DNA of 7,731 nucleotides from an uncultured bacterium. Lineage in GTDB: Bacteria; Actinomycetota; Coriobacteriia; Coriobacteriales; Coriobacteriaceae. The stretch is taken from the NCBI GenBank assembly GCA_905215205.1, contig CAJMPK010000067.1, forward strand, positions 1-7,731, in the 5' to 3' direction. Under the pieces are notes generated by a model. The model was not told the DNA's origin. It ran no database searches and was given only the letters and a program-made list of their open reading frames with translations. The number at the start of each line of letters is the position of its first letter. The first letter of the stretch is position 1. A program made the translations under genes and the position numbers. Positions 1 through 6,456 of this stretch are shown here, in pieces.

Positions 1-1123
1 CGATGCAGGCGGCGGAGACGGCAGCCATGAAGTTGGTGCCGAAGTTGTAGGTATCGGTGCCAACACCGGCGGCCAGAGCCTCGGTGAGCATAGCGGTACC
101 GGTGACGTAAGCAGCCTTGTTGACCGGGCCACCCATGTCAAAGGCGCACATGCAGCCAATGGCAAGACCCAGGACAACGGCGCCAGAGGCGGACAGGCCC
201 TTGAGGAAGTCCATCATGGCGGTGTTGATGGCAGCCATGGGGCCGGAGATGCCGAGCATGACCAGACCGACGATAGCAGTCGAGAACAGCGGGTACAGGA
301 AGATAGCCTTGAGGCCATCCAGATTCTTGGGCAGACCGGCAAAGACCTTCTCGAGCAGCAGGATGACATAGCCGGCGAGGAAGCCACCGACGATGCCGCC
401 CAGGAAGCCAAAGCCCACGCCGGCGCCACCGGCGTCGATCATGCCGGTCTCGGCGTTAACAGGCAGGCCCTGGATGGCGATCATACCGGCAACAAAGCCG
501 GGGACGAGCGCCGGGCGCTTGCCGATGGACTCGGCGATGTAGGCGGAAAGCACCGGAACCATGAGGTTCATGGCGATGCCGCCGATGATCTTGAGCATCG
601 CAGCAAAGCTGTTGTAGTCAGACGCCGTCGAATCGAAGGACGTAATGCCCCACAGGAACGAAACGGCGGTCAGAACACCACCGGCAACGACGAAGACCAG
701 CATGTGGCTGACGCCGTTCATGAGGTGCTTGTAGATGATGTGGCCGATGGACTCCTTCTCCTCGACCTCATCCTCGACGTCGGGAGCAGTCGCAACCGTG
801 TCGTCGCCCTTGGCGGCGAGTGCGCGGTCAATCAGCTTGCCGGCAGCCTCGACGGACAGGGCCTTGGAAACACCAACGGAAACCATGGGCTTACCGGCGA
901 AACGCTCAGCCTGGACATCCTTGTCTGCTGCGACGACGACGGCCTTGGCACCAGCGATCTCACTCTTGGTGAGCTCGTTCTCGACACCGACCTGGCCATG
1001 AGTCTCGACCTTAATGGTCAGACCGCGCTCGGCAGCTGCCTTCTCCAGCGCCTCCTTCGCCATGAAGGTGTGCGCAATCCCGGTCGGGCAGCCGGTCGCG
1101 GCGATGATGTCAAACTTAGCCAT
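1..1123 (-). CDS. fruA: PTS fructose-family transporter subunit EIIBC (3' end cut by window)
   Basis: Phosphotransferase-system permease that takes up and phosphorylates a fructose-type sugar at the membrane. The 374 visible residues start with an EIIB domain (about 1-103) carrying the phosphocysteine loop GCPTGIAHTF, Cys12. An acidic linker (about 105-125, rich in D and E) follows, then a hydrophobic EIIC domain from about 130 with the family motifs KRPALVPG (202-209) and GGPVNKAAY (331-339). The C-terminus lies beyond position 1. No EIIA domain precedes EIIB, so phosphate must come from a separate or C-terminally fused EIIA. The ATG at 1121-1123 is preceded by AAGGAGGG at a 4-nt spacing, which fixes the start. 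It is divergent from an RpiR-family regulator. The EIIBC family is certain; the substrate is not, because regulation by RpiR rather than a DeoR/FruR protein leaves room for another ketose or sugar-alcohol substrate. Confidence 0.93.
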   Translation of the reverse strand, partial: MAKFDIIAATGCPTGIAHTFMAKEALEKAAAERGLTIKVETHGQVGVENELTKSEIAGAKAVVVAADKDVQAERFAGKPMVSVGVSKALSVEAAGKLIDRALAAKGDDTVATAPDVEDEVEEKESIGHIIYKHLMNGVSHMLVFVVAGGVLTAVSFLWGITSFDSTASDYNSFAAMLKIIGGIAMNLMVPVLSAYIAESIGKRPALVPGFVAGMIAIQGLPVNAETGMIDAGGAGVGFGFLGGIVGGFLAGYVILLLEKVFAGLPKNLDGLKAIFLYPLFSTAIVGLVMLGISGPMAAINTAMMDFLKGLSASGAVVLGLAIGCMCAFDMGGPVNKAAYVTGTAMLTEALAAGVGTDTYNFGTNFMAAVSAACI

Positions 1124-1127
1124 GTGT

Positions 1128-1135
1128 CCCTCCTT
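1128..1135 (-). promoter_or_regulatory. Ribosome binding site of the EIIBC gene
   Basis: The minus strand reads AAGGAGGG four bases before the ATG at 1123. This near-perfect Shine-Dalgarno sequence sets the start of the PTS gene. Confidence 0.85.
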
Positions 1136-1144
1136 CTTGAGTAC

Positions 1145-1160
1145 AGCGCCCGCGGGCGCT
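1145..1160 (-). repeat. 16-bp perfect palindrome in the PTS leader
   Basis: AGCGCCCGCGGGCGCT is identical on both strands and lies 9 nt upstream of the EIIBC Shine-Dalgarno sequence. In RNA it could form a very stable GC hairpin near the ribosome entry site; in DNA it could bind a dimeric protein. A weaker GCGC/GCGC inverted repeat with a 6-nt loop follows at 1170-1183. There is no U-tract on the minus strand, so a plain terminator for EIIBC is unlikely. The function is unknown. Confidence 0.5.
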
Positions 1161-1248
1161 CCCCTACATGCGCTTCGATGCGCGTTTTTCCACAACTGAA
1201 AGATACCAACCTACCGTCCGCGTGAGAAGAGTCAAGGTGCAATTCTCC

Positions 1249-1294
1249 GGTGAAAGTTTCTTTCATAACCGTAAACGGTAGGTGAAAGTTTACC
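1249..1294. promoter_or_regulatory. Operator-like repeat cluster between the PTS gene and the rpiR-family gene
   Basis: Several symmetric elements are packed into 46 bp. TGAAAG-TTT-CTTTCA (1251-1265) is a perfect inverted repeat. ACCGT-AA-ACGGT (1268-1279) is another. GTAAAC (1271-1276) and GTTTAC (1288-1293) form a third, with an 11-bp spacer. The 11-mer GGTGAAAGTTT occurs at 1249-1259 and again at 1281-1291, a 32-bp period or about three helical turns. RpiR-family proteins bind inverted repeats near their own genes, so the divergent regulator is the natural candidate ligand. A possible EIIBC promoter lies downstream on the minus strand (TTGACT at 1230-1235, 16-bp spacer, poor -10 TAGGTT at 1208-1213), which would place the cluster upstream of it. 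That promoter is weakly supported. Confidence 0.5.
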
Positions 1295-1341
1295 ATCAAC
1301 ACTTGAAACGGCAAGGTGTATCTTGTAATTGAAGATGTCCG

Positions 1342-1347
1342 TATACT
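1342..1347 (+). promoter_or_regulatory. Probable -10 box of the rpiR-family gene
   Basis: TATACT differs from the consensus TATAAT at one position. No good -35 hexamer stands 16-18 bp upstream, which would fit an activator-dependent or weak promoter. Transcription would start near 1354, leaving a leader of about 42 nt before the chosen ATG at 1396. The upstream ATG at 1348 would then not be in the mRNA. Confidence 0.4.
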
Positions 1348-1395
1348 ATGGCATTGCGAATCAAATTAGATTTTCATGCCAACCAGGAGCCATCC

Positions 1396-2253
1396 ATGAC
1401 CGATAGTAGCAAGAGCGCACTTTCCCTCATTAGTACTCATCAGGGATACAGCGAGTCCGAGCAGCGCATTGTCGACTATATATTGGAGCACCAGTCCGAG
1501 GCGCCACGCCTCACGGCGGCTCAGCTCTCGCGCGCCGCTGCCACGTCCGAAGCGACCGGTTCGCGCTTCTGCCGCAAGCTTGGCTTTGGTAGCTTCCGCA
1601 GCTTTCAGTTTTCGTTGGCGAGGGATTTGGAAAGCCAGCGCAACGAGGGCCTGACTGACGAGGTCTCGCTCGACAATATGGAGCAGAGCCTCAAGAACAT
1701 CCTGGCTGCCAAGGTAAGCGAGCTAAATGCGACCATCGACGGAATCGACCACGATACGCTGGCGGCTGTTGTGCATGCCCTTAAGCATGCAGGGGTTATT
1801 GAGTTTGCAGCTGTGGGCAATACGAACGCGGTCGCGCTCGATGCGACGTTTAAGTTTTCGCAGCTGGGCCTGCGCTGCATGGCGAGCACCATTAGCGAGA
1901 CATCAATCGGCTTTGCGCTCACGTTACGACCGGATGACGTCATCGTGCTAATCTCAAACTCCGGCAAATCGCGCCGACTGAATCGCATGGCAAAAGCGGC
2001 TCGCAACTGCGGCGCAACCGTAGTCGTCATCAGCAGCGACAGCAAATCCCCGCTCGCGCGTCTGGCAGACTACACGTTTAATACCGTCAACCACGAAGCG
2101 CTGCTGACGACAGGCGACTTTGCGTTCTCTAAGATCAGCGCCACGATGATCATCGAAGTCATCTACAACTTCCTGCTACCCGAGATTGAAGACGCTCGCG
2201 AGCATATCAGCTACTACGAGGAGCTCATCCAGCCGGATAAGGTTGTGGAGTAA
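1396..2253 (+). CDS. RpiR (MurR) family transcriptional regulator with SIS domain
   Basis: DNA-binding regulator that senses a phosphosugar, 285 aa, the usual family size. Residues about 1-78 are the RpiR helix-turn-helix domain: the stretch around 40-72 has the pattern LTAAQLSRAAATSEAT, then RFCRKLGFGSFRSF. Residues about 120-255 are a SIS sugar-isomerase fold with the phosphosugar-binding loop SNSGKSRRL (187-195) and a second serine-rich strand VISSDSKSPLA (211-221). I chose the ATG at 1396 because AGGAG (1385-1389) precedes it by 6 nt and MTDSSKSALS is a normal N-terminus. An in-frame ATG at 1348 would add 16 residues but overlaps the probable -10 region. It is divergent from the PTS EIIBC gene, so it probably controls that gene and responds to the sugar phosphate the PTS produces. 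The exact ligand, and whether it activates or represses, cannot be read from the sequence. Confidence 0.93.
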   Translation: MTDSSKSALSLISTHQGYSESEQRIVDYILEHQSEAPRLTAAQLSRAAATSEATGSRFCRKLGFGSFRSFQFSLARDLESQRNEGLTDEVSLDNMEQSLKNILAAKVSELNATIDGIDHDTLAAVVHALKHAGVIEFAAVGNTNAVALDATFKFSQLGLRCMASTISETSIGFALTLRPDDVIVLISNSGKSRRLNRMAKAARNCGATVVVISSDSKSPLARLADYTFNTVNHEALLTTGDFAFSKISATMIIEVIYNFLLPEIEDAREHISYYEELIQPDKVVE

Positions 2254-2261
2254 AACGCGTA

Positions 2262-2294
2262 GTGGGACAAATGTATCAGTCTATTTTGTCCCAC
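2262..2294. terminator. Hairpin between convergent rpiR-family gene and recN
   Basis: GTGGGACAAA (2262-2271) and TTTGTCCCAC (2285-2294) form a perfect 10-bp stem around a 13-nt loop, in the 59-bp gap between two convergent stop codons. The minus strand has a short TTTT about 6 nt after the stem, so termination of recN is the better fit. The plus strand has no U-tract, so termination of the regulator transcript there would be non-canonical. The loop contains GTATCA (2273-2278), which can pair with TGATAC (2304-2309). Confidence 0.5.
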
Positions 2295-2312
2295 CAACAC
2301 CGTTGATACGAC

Positions 2313-3941
2313 CTAACCTCGAGCTTCTTCGAGCATCTGCTTGGCGTGGGCCAAGCTTGCCTCAGACTGATCGCCGCTCAACATGCGGGCGATCTCGGCG
2401 GTGCGCGCTTCGCCGGTTACCTCGTCCAAATGCGTCTGGGGAACATCGCCCGGTTCCTTGCTGACAACATAATGCTTGTCAGCCATGACGGCGACCTGCG
2501 CCAAGTGGGTTACGACAATCACCTGATGCGTAGCGGCGAGATCTGCCAGCACACTCGCGAGTGCACGCGCCGTAGAGCCACCGACACCAGCATCGACCTC
2601 GTCAAACACCAGTGTATCAACACCGTCCGCGTTACCGAGGACAACCTTGCTCGCCAGCATGACGCGGCTGAGCTCGCCGCCCGACGCAATTCGACGCAGG
2701 GGGCGCGGCGTCAAGCCGGCACCGCTGCGGTATAGCAGCTCGTAGCTCGAAGGACCAACGGGCGTCCACTCAGCACGGGGAAGATCGCGCGACTCCCAGA
2801 CGAGCTCGGCACTACCCATCTCCAAGCGCGCCATCTGGCGACCAACCTCGTGGCAGAAGCGCGGGGCCGCCGTATTGCGAGCGCGCTTAAGTGCCTTGGC
2901 AGCGGCAAACAACTCGCGCTCCGCCGCGCCAAGCGCTTCACGCGCCTTTTTGATCTGTTCATCGCCATCATCAACCAGCGAAAGCAGCTCTTGCGAGCGA
3001 TCACGCATGGCAAAAACATCGTCCATAGTGGGACCCCACTGACGCAACAGGCCCTTGAGGTCGGAATACCGCTCACGCATGCGAGCGAGCTCGCGCGGGT
3101 CGAAGGCGACGCCATCGCGATAGGAACGAAGCTCGTTCGCGCAATCCTCAAGGGAGATACAGGCATCCGAAAGCGTCTCGGCAATGTCGCCCAGTTTGCG
3201 ATCGACGGTAGCCATTCGGGAAAGCTCTGCCACGGCGCTGTTCACGGCATCGAGCGCTCCCCCTTCGGCGGCAAGCGATGCATGGGCATCGTTAGCTGTG
3301 GCAACCAGTACCTCGGCATGTTCGGAGCGCGGCAGCAGTTCCTCGAGTTCCTCATACTCGCCCGGCTTGGGGTCGACCTCGCCGATGCGCTCGAGGGCAA
3401 AGCGCGCCTCCTCGACGCGGCTCCCCTGCGCACGCGAGGCCTCTTCGACACGCCGAACCTCCTTGGCGGCAGCGCGCGAGGCTTTAAAGCAAGCACGGTA
3501 GTGCTCGAGCGCCTCGAGTGCCGGGCGCCCTGCCCAGGCATCGACCATGGCAACATGATGCGCCGGATCGAGCAGGCGCTGGTGCTCGTGCTGGCCGCAC
3601 AGATCCATCATCACGCCAACGCGCTCCGAAAGCTCGCGCACACTGGCAATGCGGCCGTCAATCTTCACGCGGCTGCGGCCCTCGGCAGAAAGACTGCGCC
3701 GGACCGTGAAGCCTTCCGTGTCGTGCGGCCCGTCAAAAAGTCGCGCCTCTACGCTCGCCAGCGTCTCGCCCTCGCGCACCGTCGACGAATCCGCGCGCTC
3801 ACCCAAAATAAGCTTGAGGGCCGAGAGCAGCGCGGTCTTGCCGGCGCCGGTCTCGCCGGTCAGGACAGTCAGGCCGGCACTCGGCACCAGCGTCGCCTCG
3901 CGAATGAGTGCAATGTTAGAAACCTGCAGCTCATCGATCAT
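2313..3941 (-). CDS. recN: DNA repair protein RecN (SMC-like ATPase)
   Basis: Cytoplasmic SMC-family ATPase acting early in recombinational repair of double-strand breaks. It has 542 residues, close to the usual 550 or so. The N-terminal half-ATPase has Walker A GETGAGKT (29-36) and the RecN Q-loop motif GQHEHQ (116-121). A long charged coiled-coil region covers about 145-370. The C-terminal half-ATPase has the ABC signature SGGELS (from 420), Walker B TLVFDE (443-448, D447/E448), the following DAGVGG, and the switch histidine in VVTHLAQ (H479). The reading frame is open up to 4136, but homology begins at MIDELQVSNIALI. GGAG at 3948-3951 sits 6 nt before that ATG, so the start is 3941. It overlaps the end of nadK by 11 bp, which implies coupled translation. 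It is the last gene of the minus-strand operon. Intact, with no missing motif. Confidence 0.97.
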   Translation of the reverse strand: MIDELQVSNIALIREATLVPSAGLTVLTGETGAGKTALLSALKLILGERADSSTVREGETLASVEARLFDGPHDTEGFTVRRSLSAEGRSRVKIDGRIASVRELSERVGVMMDLCGQHEHQRLLDPAHHVAMVDAWAGRPALEALEHYRACFKASRAAAKEVRRVEEASRAQGSRVEEARFALERIGEVDPKPGEYEELEELLPRSEHAEVLVATANDAHASLAAEGGALDAVNSAVAELSRMATVDRKLGDIAETLSDACISLEDCANELRSYRDGVAFDPRELARMRERYSDLKGLLRQWGPTMDDVFAMRDRSQELLSLVDDGDEQIKKAREALGAAERELFAAAKALKRARNTAAPRFCHEVGRQMARLEMGSAELVWESRDLPRAEWTPVGPSSYELLYRSGAGLTPRPLRRIASGGELSRVMLASKVVLGNADGVDTLVFDEVDAGVGGSTARALASVLADLAATHQVIVVTHLAQVAVMADKHYVVSKEPGDVPQTHLDEVTGEARTAEIARMLSGDQSEASLAHAKQMLEEARG

Positions 3942-4791
3942 GACGCACTCCGTAGAACACACGGCTAACCGAGTTATAGAAGCTCTCGGGGCCGTAATCC
4001 AGCAGCAGCACATCGCCGGGACCGCGACGCACGGCCACGCTCTCGACCGTGCCATCGCAGGTAATAAACTGTCCGTCGATGGCGATTGCCGGAACGCTCG
4101 GGCGATCATCGGACATAAAGATCTCGACGACATCACTCGGCGAAGTCAAGAAAGCGCGAGCCTGAATGGTATGTGGAGCGATGGGCACGCAGACCATGCC
4201 CGTGTAATCGGGGCTCACGATGGGGCCACCGGCACTGAGTGCGTAACCCGTAGAACCAGTCGCCGTGGACACGACCACGCCGTCGCCACGCAGTCGATCG
4301 ATATGGTGGCCCGACACCGTGATGTCGAACTCGACCATATCGGACAGCGGACCGCGGGTAAGCGCCATGTCGTTGAGGGCGAAGGTGCGCACGACATCCT
4401 TCGTACCGTCTTCGCGCACGGACACGATATCCGCAGCGATGGTGGCGCGACGGCTCACGTGCAGCTCGCCGGAAAGGGCATCGCTCACGACCTTAAGAAT
4501 GTCGCGCTCCTCGGGACTCGCAGCAGTTAAAAAGCCCAGGTGACCATAGGAAAGACCGAGGATAGGAATCTCGCGATGGTTGAGGATGCGGGCAGCGCGC
4601 AGCAGCGTGCCGTCGCCGCCGAGCGTAATGACCAGATCGGAGCCGTCAATATCAGGCGTGCTTTGAATCTTCGATCGCTGGTCGGCAGCCCATGCGACCT
4701 CATAGCCCTGGCGCGTCAGCCAAAGCTCGAGCATCAGGCCGCTCTCGACCGCCTCTTGCTTGTAGTAATTGGGAACCAGAAAGACCTTCAT
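3931..4791 (-). CDS. nadK: NAD kinase (ATP- or polyphosphate-dependent NAD+ to NADP+)
   Basis: Phosphorylates NAD+ to NADP+, the cell's only de novo source of NADP(H). The 286-residue length is typical. The catalytic motif GGDGT is at 58-62, followed by LLRAAR and the GLSYGHLGFL segment (79-88). The glycine-rich C-terminal core, GDGVVVSTATGSTGYA (169-184) and then SAGGP, forms the NAD-binding site. The conserved Asn-Glu dyad of many NAD kinases reads ND here (140-141), a conservative change expected to be tolerated. The ATG overlaps the tlyA stop codon as ATGA (4788-4791), and there is no strong Shine-Dalgarno sequence, so it probably depends on translation reinitiating after tlyA. The 3' end overlaps recN. 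The tlyA-nadK-recN order matches Gram-positive clusters, where an argR gene usually lies between nadK and recN; none is present here. Confidence 0.97.
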   Translation of the reverse strand: MKVFLVPNYYKQEAVESGLMLELWLTRQGYEVAWAADQRSKIQSTPDIDGSDLVITLGGDGTLLRAARILNHREIPILGLSYGHLGFLTAASPEERDILKVVSDALSGELHVSRRATIAADIVSVREDGTKDVVRTFALNDMALTRGPLSDMVEFDITVSGHHIDRLRGDGVVVSTATGSTGYALSAGGPIVSPDYTGMVCVPIAPHTIQARAFLTSPSDVVEIFMSDDRPSVPAIAIDGQFITCDGTVESVAVRRGPGDVLLLDYGPESFYNSVSRVFYGVRHDR

Positions 4792-5591
4792 AGCGTTGCA
4801 GCTTTCTCGCTCAAAACCGATACCTGGGATTGCAGCTCATCGTCGGTGCGTTCGCCGGGGACAAACCTCGTGCCGTACAGGAAAAACTCAACGTTGCCCT
4901 TGGCACCATGAATGGGTGACACGCACACATCGACCGGGAACAGGCCCTTGGCAGCAAAGAGTTCAACCGCCGCCACGAGTGTATCGCGGCGCACAGCGGG
5001 ATCGGTCACAATGCCGCCCTCACCCACCAGCGCCGCCGGAGCCTCAAACTGCGGCTTTACGAGCGTGCAAAACGAACCCGAAGGCTTCAGGCACGCCAGC
5101 ACGGCGTCGATGACATTCGCGATACTCGTAAACGACACATCGCACACGGCCAGGTCGACAGCGCCGCCGTAGCCGAGCTCGGGCAACTGCGTCACGTTGG
5201 TGCGTTCATGGAGCGTCACGCGATCGTCTTGACGCAGCGACCAATCAAACTGGGCGCGACCCACATCTACCGAAACGACCGTGGCGGCGCCACGCTTGAG
5301 CAGGCAATCGGTAAAGCCACCGGTAGAGCAGCCCACATCCAGACAGGCAAGGCCCGTCGGATTGATGCCAAACGCATCAAGCGCGCCTTCGAGCTTAAGA
5401 CCGCCGCGGCCAACATAGGGAATACGCCCCTTCACGTGCAGCGGCAGGCCCGGCGTCACCTTGAGCCCCGGAGAGGTCAAACGCTCGCCGCCGCTCGAGA
5501 CCAAGCCGGCCATAAGAGTGCGAAGGGCATCCGCGCGATCGGCGCAGATGCCCTGTGAAATCAGTTCGTCATCAAGACGCACGCGTTTCAT
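4788..5591 (-). CDS. tlyA: TlyA family rRNA (cytidine-2'-O)-methyltransferase
   Basis: SAM-dependent 2'-O-methyltransferase. Mycobacterial TlyA methylates C1409 of 16S and C1920 of 23S rRNA, and its loss gives capreomycin resistance. Counting from MKRVRLDDEL, the protein has 267 residues. An S4 RNA-binding domain covers about 1-60, followed by the linker motif YVGRGGLKLE (59-68). The SAM site DVGCSTGGF is at 85-93. The proposed Lys-Asp-Lys-Glu catalytic set is complete: K66 in GGLKLE, D151 in CDVSF, K179 in LVKPQFE, and E235 in GNVEFF. Each is offset by exactly 3 from the mycobacterial residues 69, 154, 182 and 238. The start is uncertain: an in-frame ATG at 5600 and a TTG at 5603 add 3-4 residues, and none has a clear Shine-Dalgarno sequence. 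I chose 5591 because the S4 domain begins there. The stop overlaps the nadK start. Whether both rRNA sites are methylated is not shown by the sequence. Confidence 0.95.
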   Translation of the reverse strand: MKRVRLDDELISQGICADRADALRTLMAGLVSSGGERLTSPGLKVTPGLPLHVKGRIPYVGRGGLKLEGALDAFGINPTGLACLDVGCSTGGFTDCLLKRGAATVVSVDVGRAQFDWSLRQDDRVTLHERTNVTQLPELGYGGAVDLAVCDVSFTSIANVIDAVLACLKPSGSFCTLVKPQFEAPAALVGEGGIVTDPAVRRDTLVAAVELFAAKGLFPVDVCVSPIHGAKGNVEFFLYGTRFVPGERTDDELQSQVSVLSEKAATL

Positions 5592-5626
5592 GAATGCCAT
5601 CAACCATTCGTATCCGGAGATGCGGC

Positions 5627-5866
5627 CTAGCTATCCTGGGATTCGTTTGCCGCATCCTCATCGTATTCCTGCTCGAGCTTGTCGGCCTCACGCGGCGTCA
5701 ACTCAAACTTGTCGACCATATCGACCGCGCGGGAACCCAGCTCAATCGCTTCGTCAAACAAATCGAGCGAACGCTCCAAGGAGGTATCCTTGGAGCGAAC
5801 GGTAGCGATGATCTGATCCAGACGGTCCGAAATCTCATCAAAGTTACGGACAGAACCCTCTGGCAT
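5627..5866 (-). CDS. xseB: Exodeoxyribonuclease VII small subunit
   Basis: Small helical subunit of ExoVII, the nuclease that degrades single-stranded DNA from both ends. Several copies assemble with one catalytic XseA. The 79-residue length is normal. The family pattern is visible in NFDEISDRLDQII (8-20), then SLERSLDLFDEAIELGSRAVDMV (29-51), two amphipathic helices. The C-terminal tail is acidic (EQEYDEDAANESQDS). The GDLSLE-type turn reads SKDTSLE, a mild divergence. The ATG at 5864-5866 lies 2 nt after the nusB stop codon, and GAGGAG at the end of nusB serves as its ribosome binding site, so the two are co-translated. The catalytic partner gene xseA usually lies immediately upstream of xseB but is absent from this cluster and must be elsewhere if the enzyme is functional. 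Confidence 0.9.
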   Translation of the reverse strand: MPEGSVRNFDEISDRLDQIIATVRSKDTSLERSLDLFDEAIELGSRAVDMVDKFELTPREADKLEQEYDEDAANESQDS

Positions 5867-5868
5867 GA

Positions 5869-6453
5869 CTACTCCTCGACGAAGTCGATGTCAGCCTCGG
5901 CGGCGACCGCATCCTCGGCCAGCACGCCAGCCTCAGCCTGAGCAACCGCAACCTTTGCGGCAGCCTCGACAGCCTGTGCCTCCTCGCGAGCGCGATCTTC
6001 GGCCAGCAGCTCCTGGTACAGGTCCTCGCCCGGCAGCTCCTCGCTGCGAGCGATCTTGCCCAGCACGCCGTTGACGAACGACGCGGACTGGTCGGTGCCA
6101 TAGGCCTTGGCAAGCTCGACAGCCTCGTTGATCACGATGGCGTCCGAGACCTCCTCGTCGGTGAGGAAACGCATCTCGTAAACGGCGATACGCAGCAGAT
6201 TGCGGTCGGCGCCGGGCATGCGCATAAGATCCCAGTTCTTGGCGACGGAACGCAGAGCGCAGTCGATGCGATCGATGTGCTCGTAGGCACCGCGGCACAG
6301 CTCCAGCGCGTACGGGTCGAGGGGACCCTTCGAGATAAGGAAATCACCCTCGAGGACGCGCTCGAGCGGGCTGTCCGTGGCCTCAGCCTGGAACAGCAGC
6401 TGCAGCGCCTGACTGCGGGCAAGCGTACGCCCGCGATAAACCTTAAGGCTCAA
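5869..6453 (-). CDS. nusB: Transcription antitermination factor NusB, with acidic C-terminal tail
   Basis: NusB binds boxA RNA with NusE (S10) and supports antitermination of rRNA operons. The core (about 8-137) shows the family motifs RSQALQLLFQAE (13-24), NWDLMRMPGADRNLLRIAVYEM (73-94) and VINEAVELAKAYGTD (107-121), then SASFVNGVLGKIA (123-135). Most NusB proteins stop near residue 140. Here about 55 more residues follow, almost all Ala, Glu, Val and Asp (145-194), probably a flexible or helical tail. The start codon is TTG (6451-6453): AAGGAG lies 6 nt upstream within the end of the asp23-like gene, and no other Met occurs before residue 78, so the TTG is well supported. The gap to the upstream gene is 3 nt and to xseB 2 nt. 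Confidence 0.96.
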   Translation of the reverse strand: MSLKVYRGRTLARSQALQLLFQAEATDSPLERVLEGDFLISKGPLDPYALELCRGAYEHIDRIDCALRSVAKNWDLMRMPGADRNLLRIAVYEMRFLTDEEVSDAIVINEAVELAKAYGTDQSASFVNGVLGKIARSEELPGEDLYQELLAEDRAREEAQAVEAAAKVAVAQAEAGVLAEDAVAAEADIDFVEE

Positions 6454-6456
6454 AGG

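Noticed and set aside
1168..1190. GCGC hairpin followed by TTTTT on the plus strand as a terminator
   Set aside because: The stem is only 4 bp and no plus-strand gene ends upstream of it. Chance is a sufficient explanation.
704..1225. A 173-codon plus-strand open frame antisense to the EIIBC gene
   Set aside because: The minus strand encodes an unambiguous EIIB domain with its phosphocysteine here. The antisense frame is a by-product.
1348..1395. Upstream ATG start for the RpiR-family regulator
   Set aside because: It touches the probable -10 box TATACT and has no ribosome site, while the ATG at 1396 has AGGAG at 6 nt.
2850..3968. A 372-codon plus-strand open frame antisense to recN
   Set aside because: It lies almost wholly inside recN, which has every expected motif, and its translation is rich in Arg, Ala and Gly without domain signs. 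It is a shadow frame.
3942..4136. A 65-residue N-terminal extension of RecN
   Set aside because: The extra residues lie in the nadK coding region, are Cys/Arg/Ser-rich and unlike RecN. The ATG at 3941 has its own ribosome site and begins the conserved domain.
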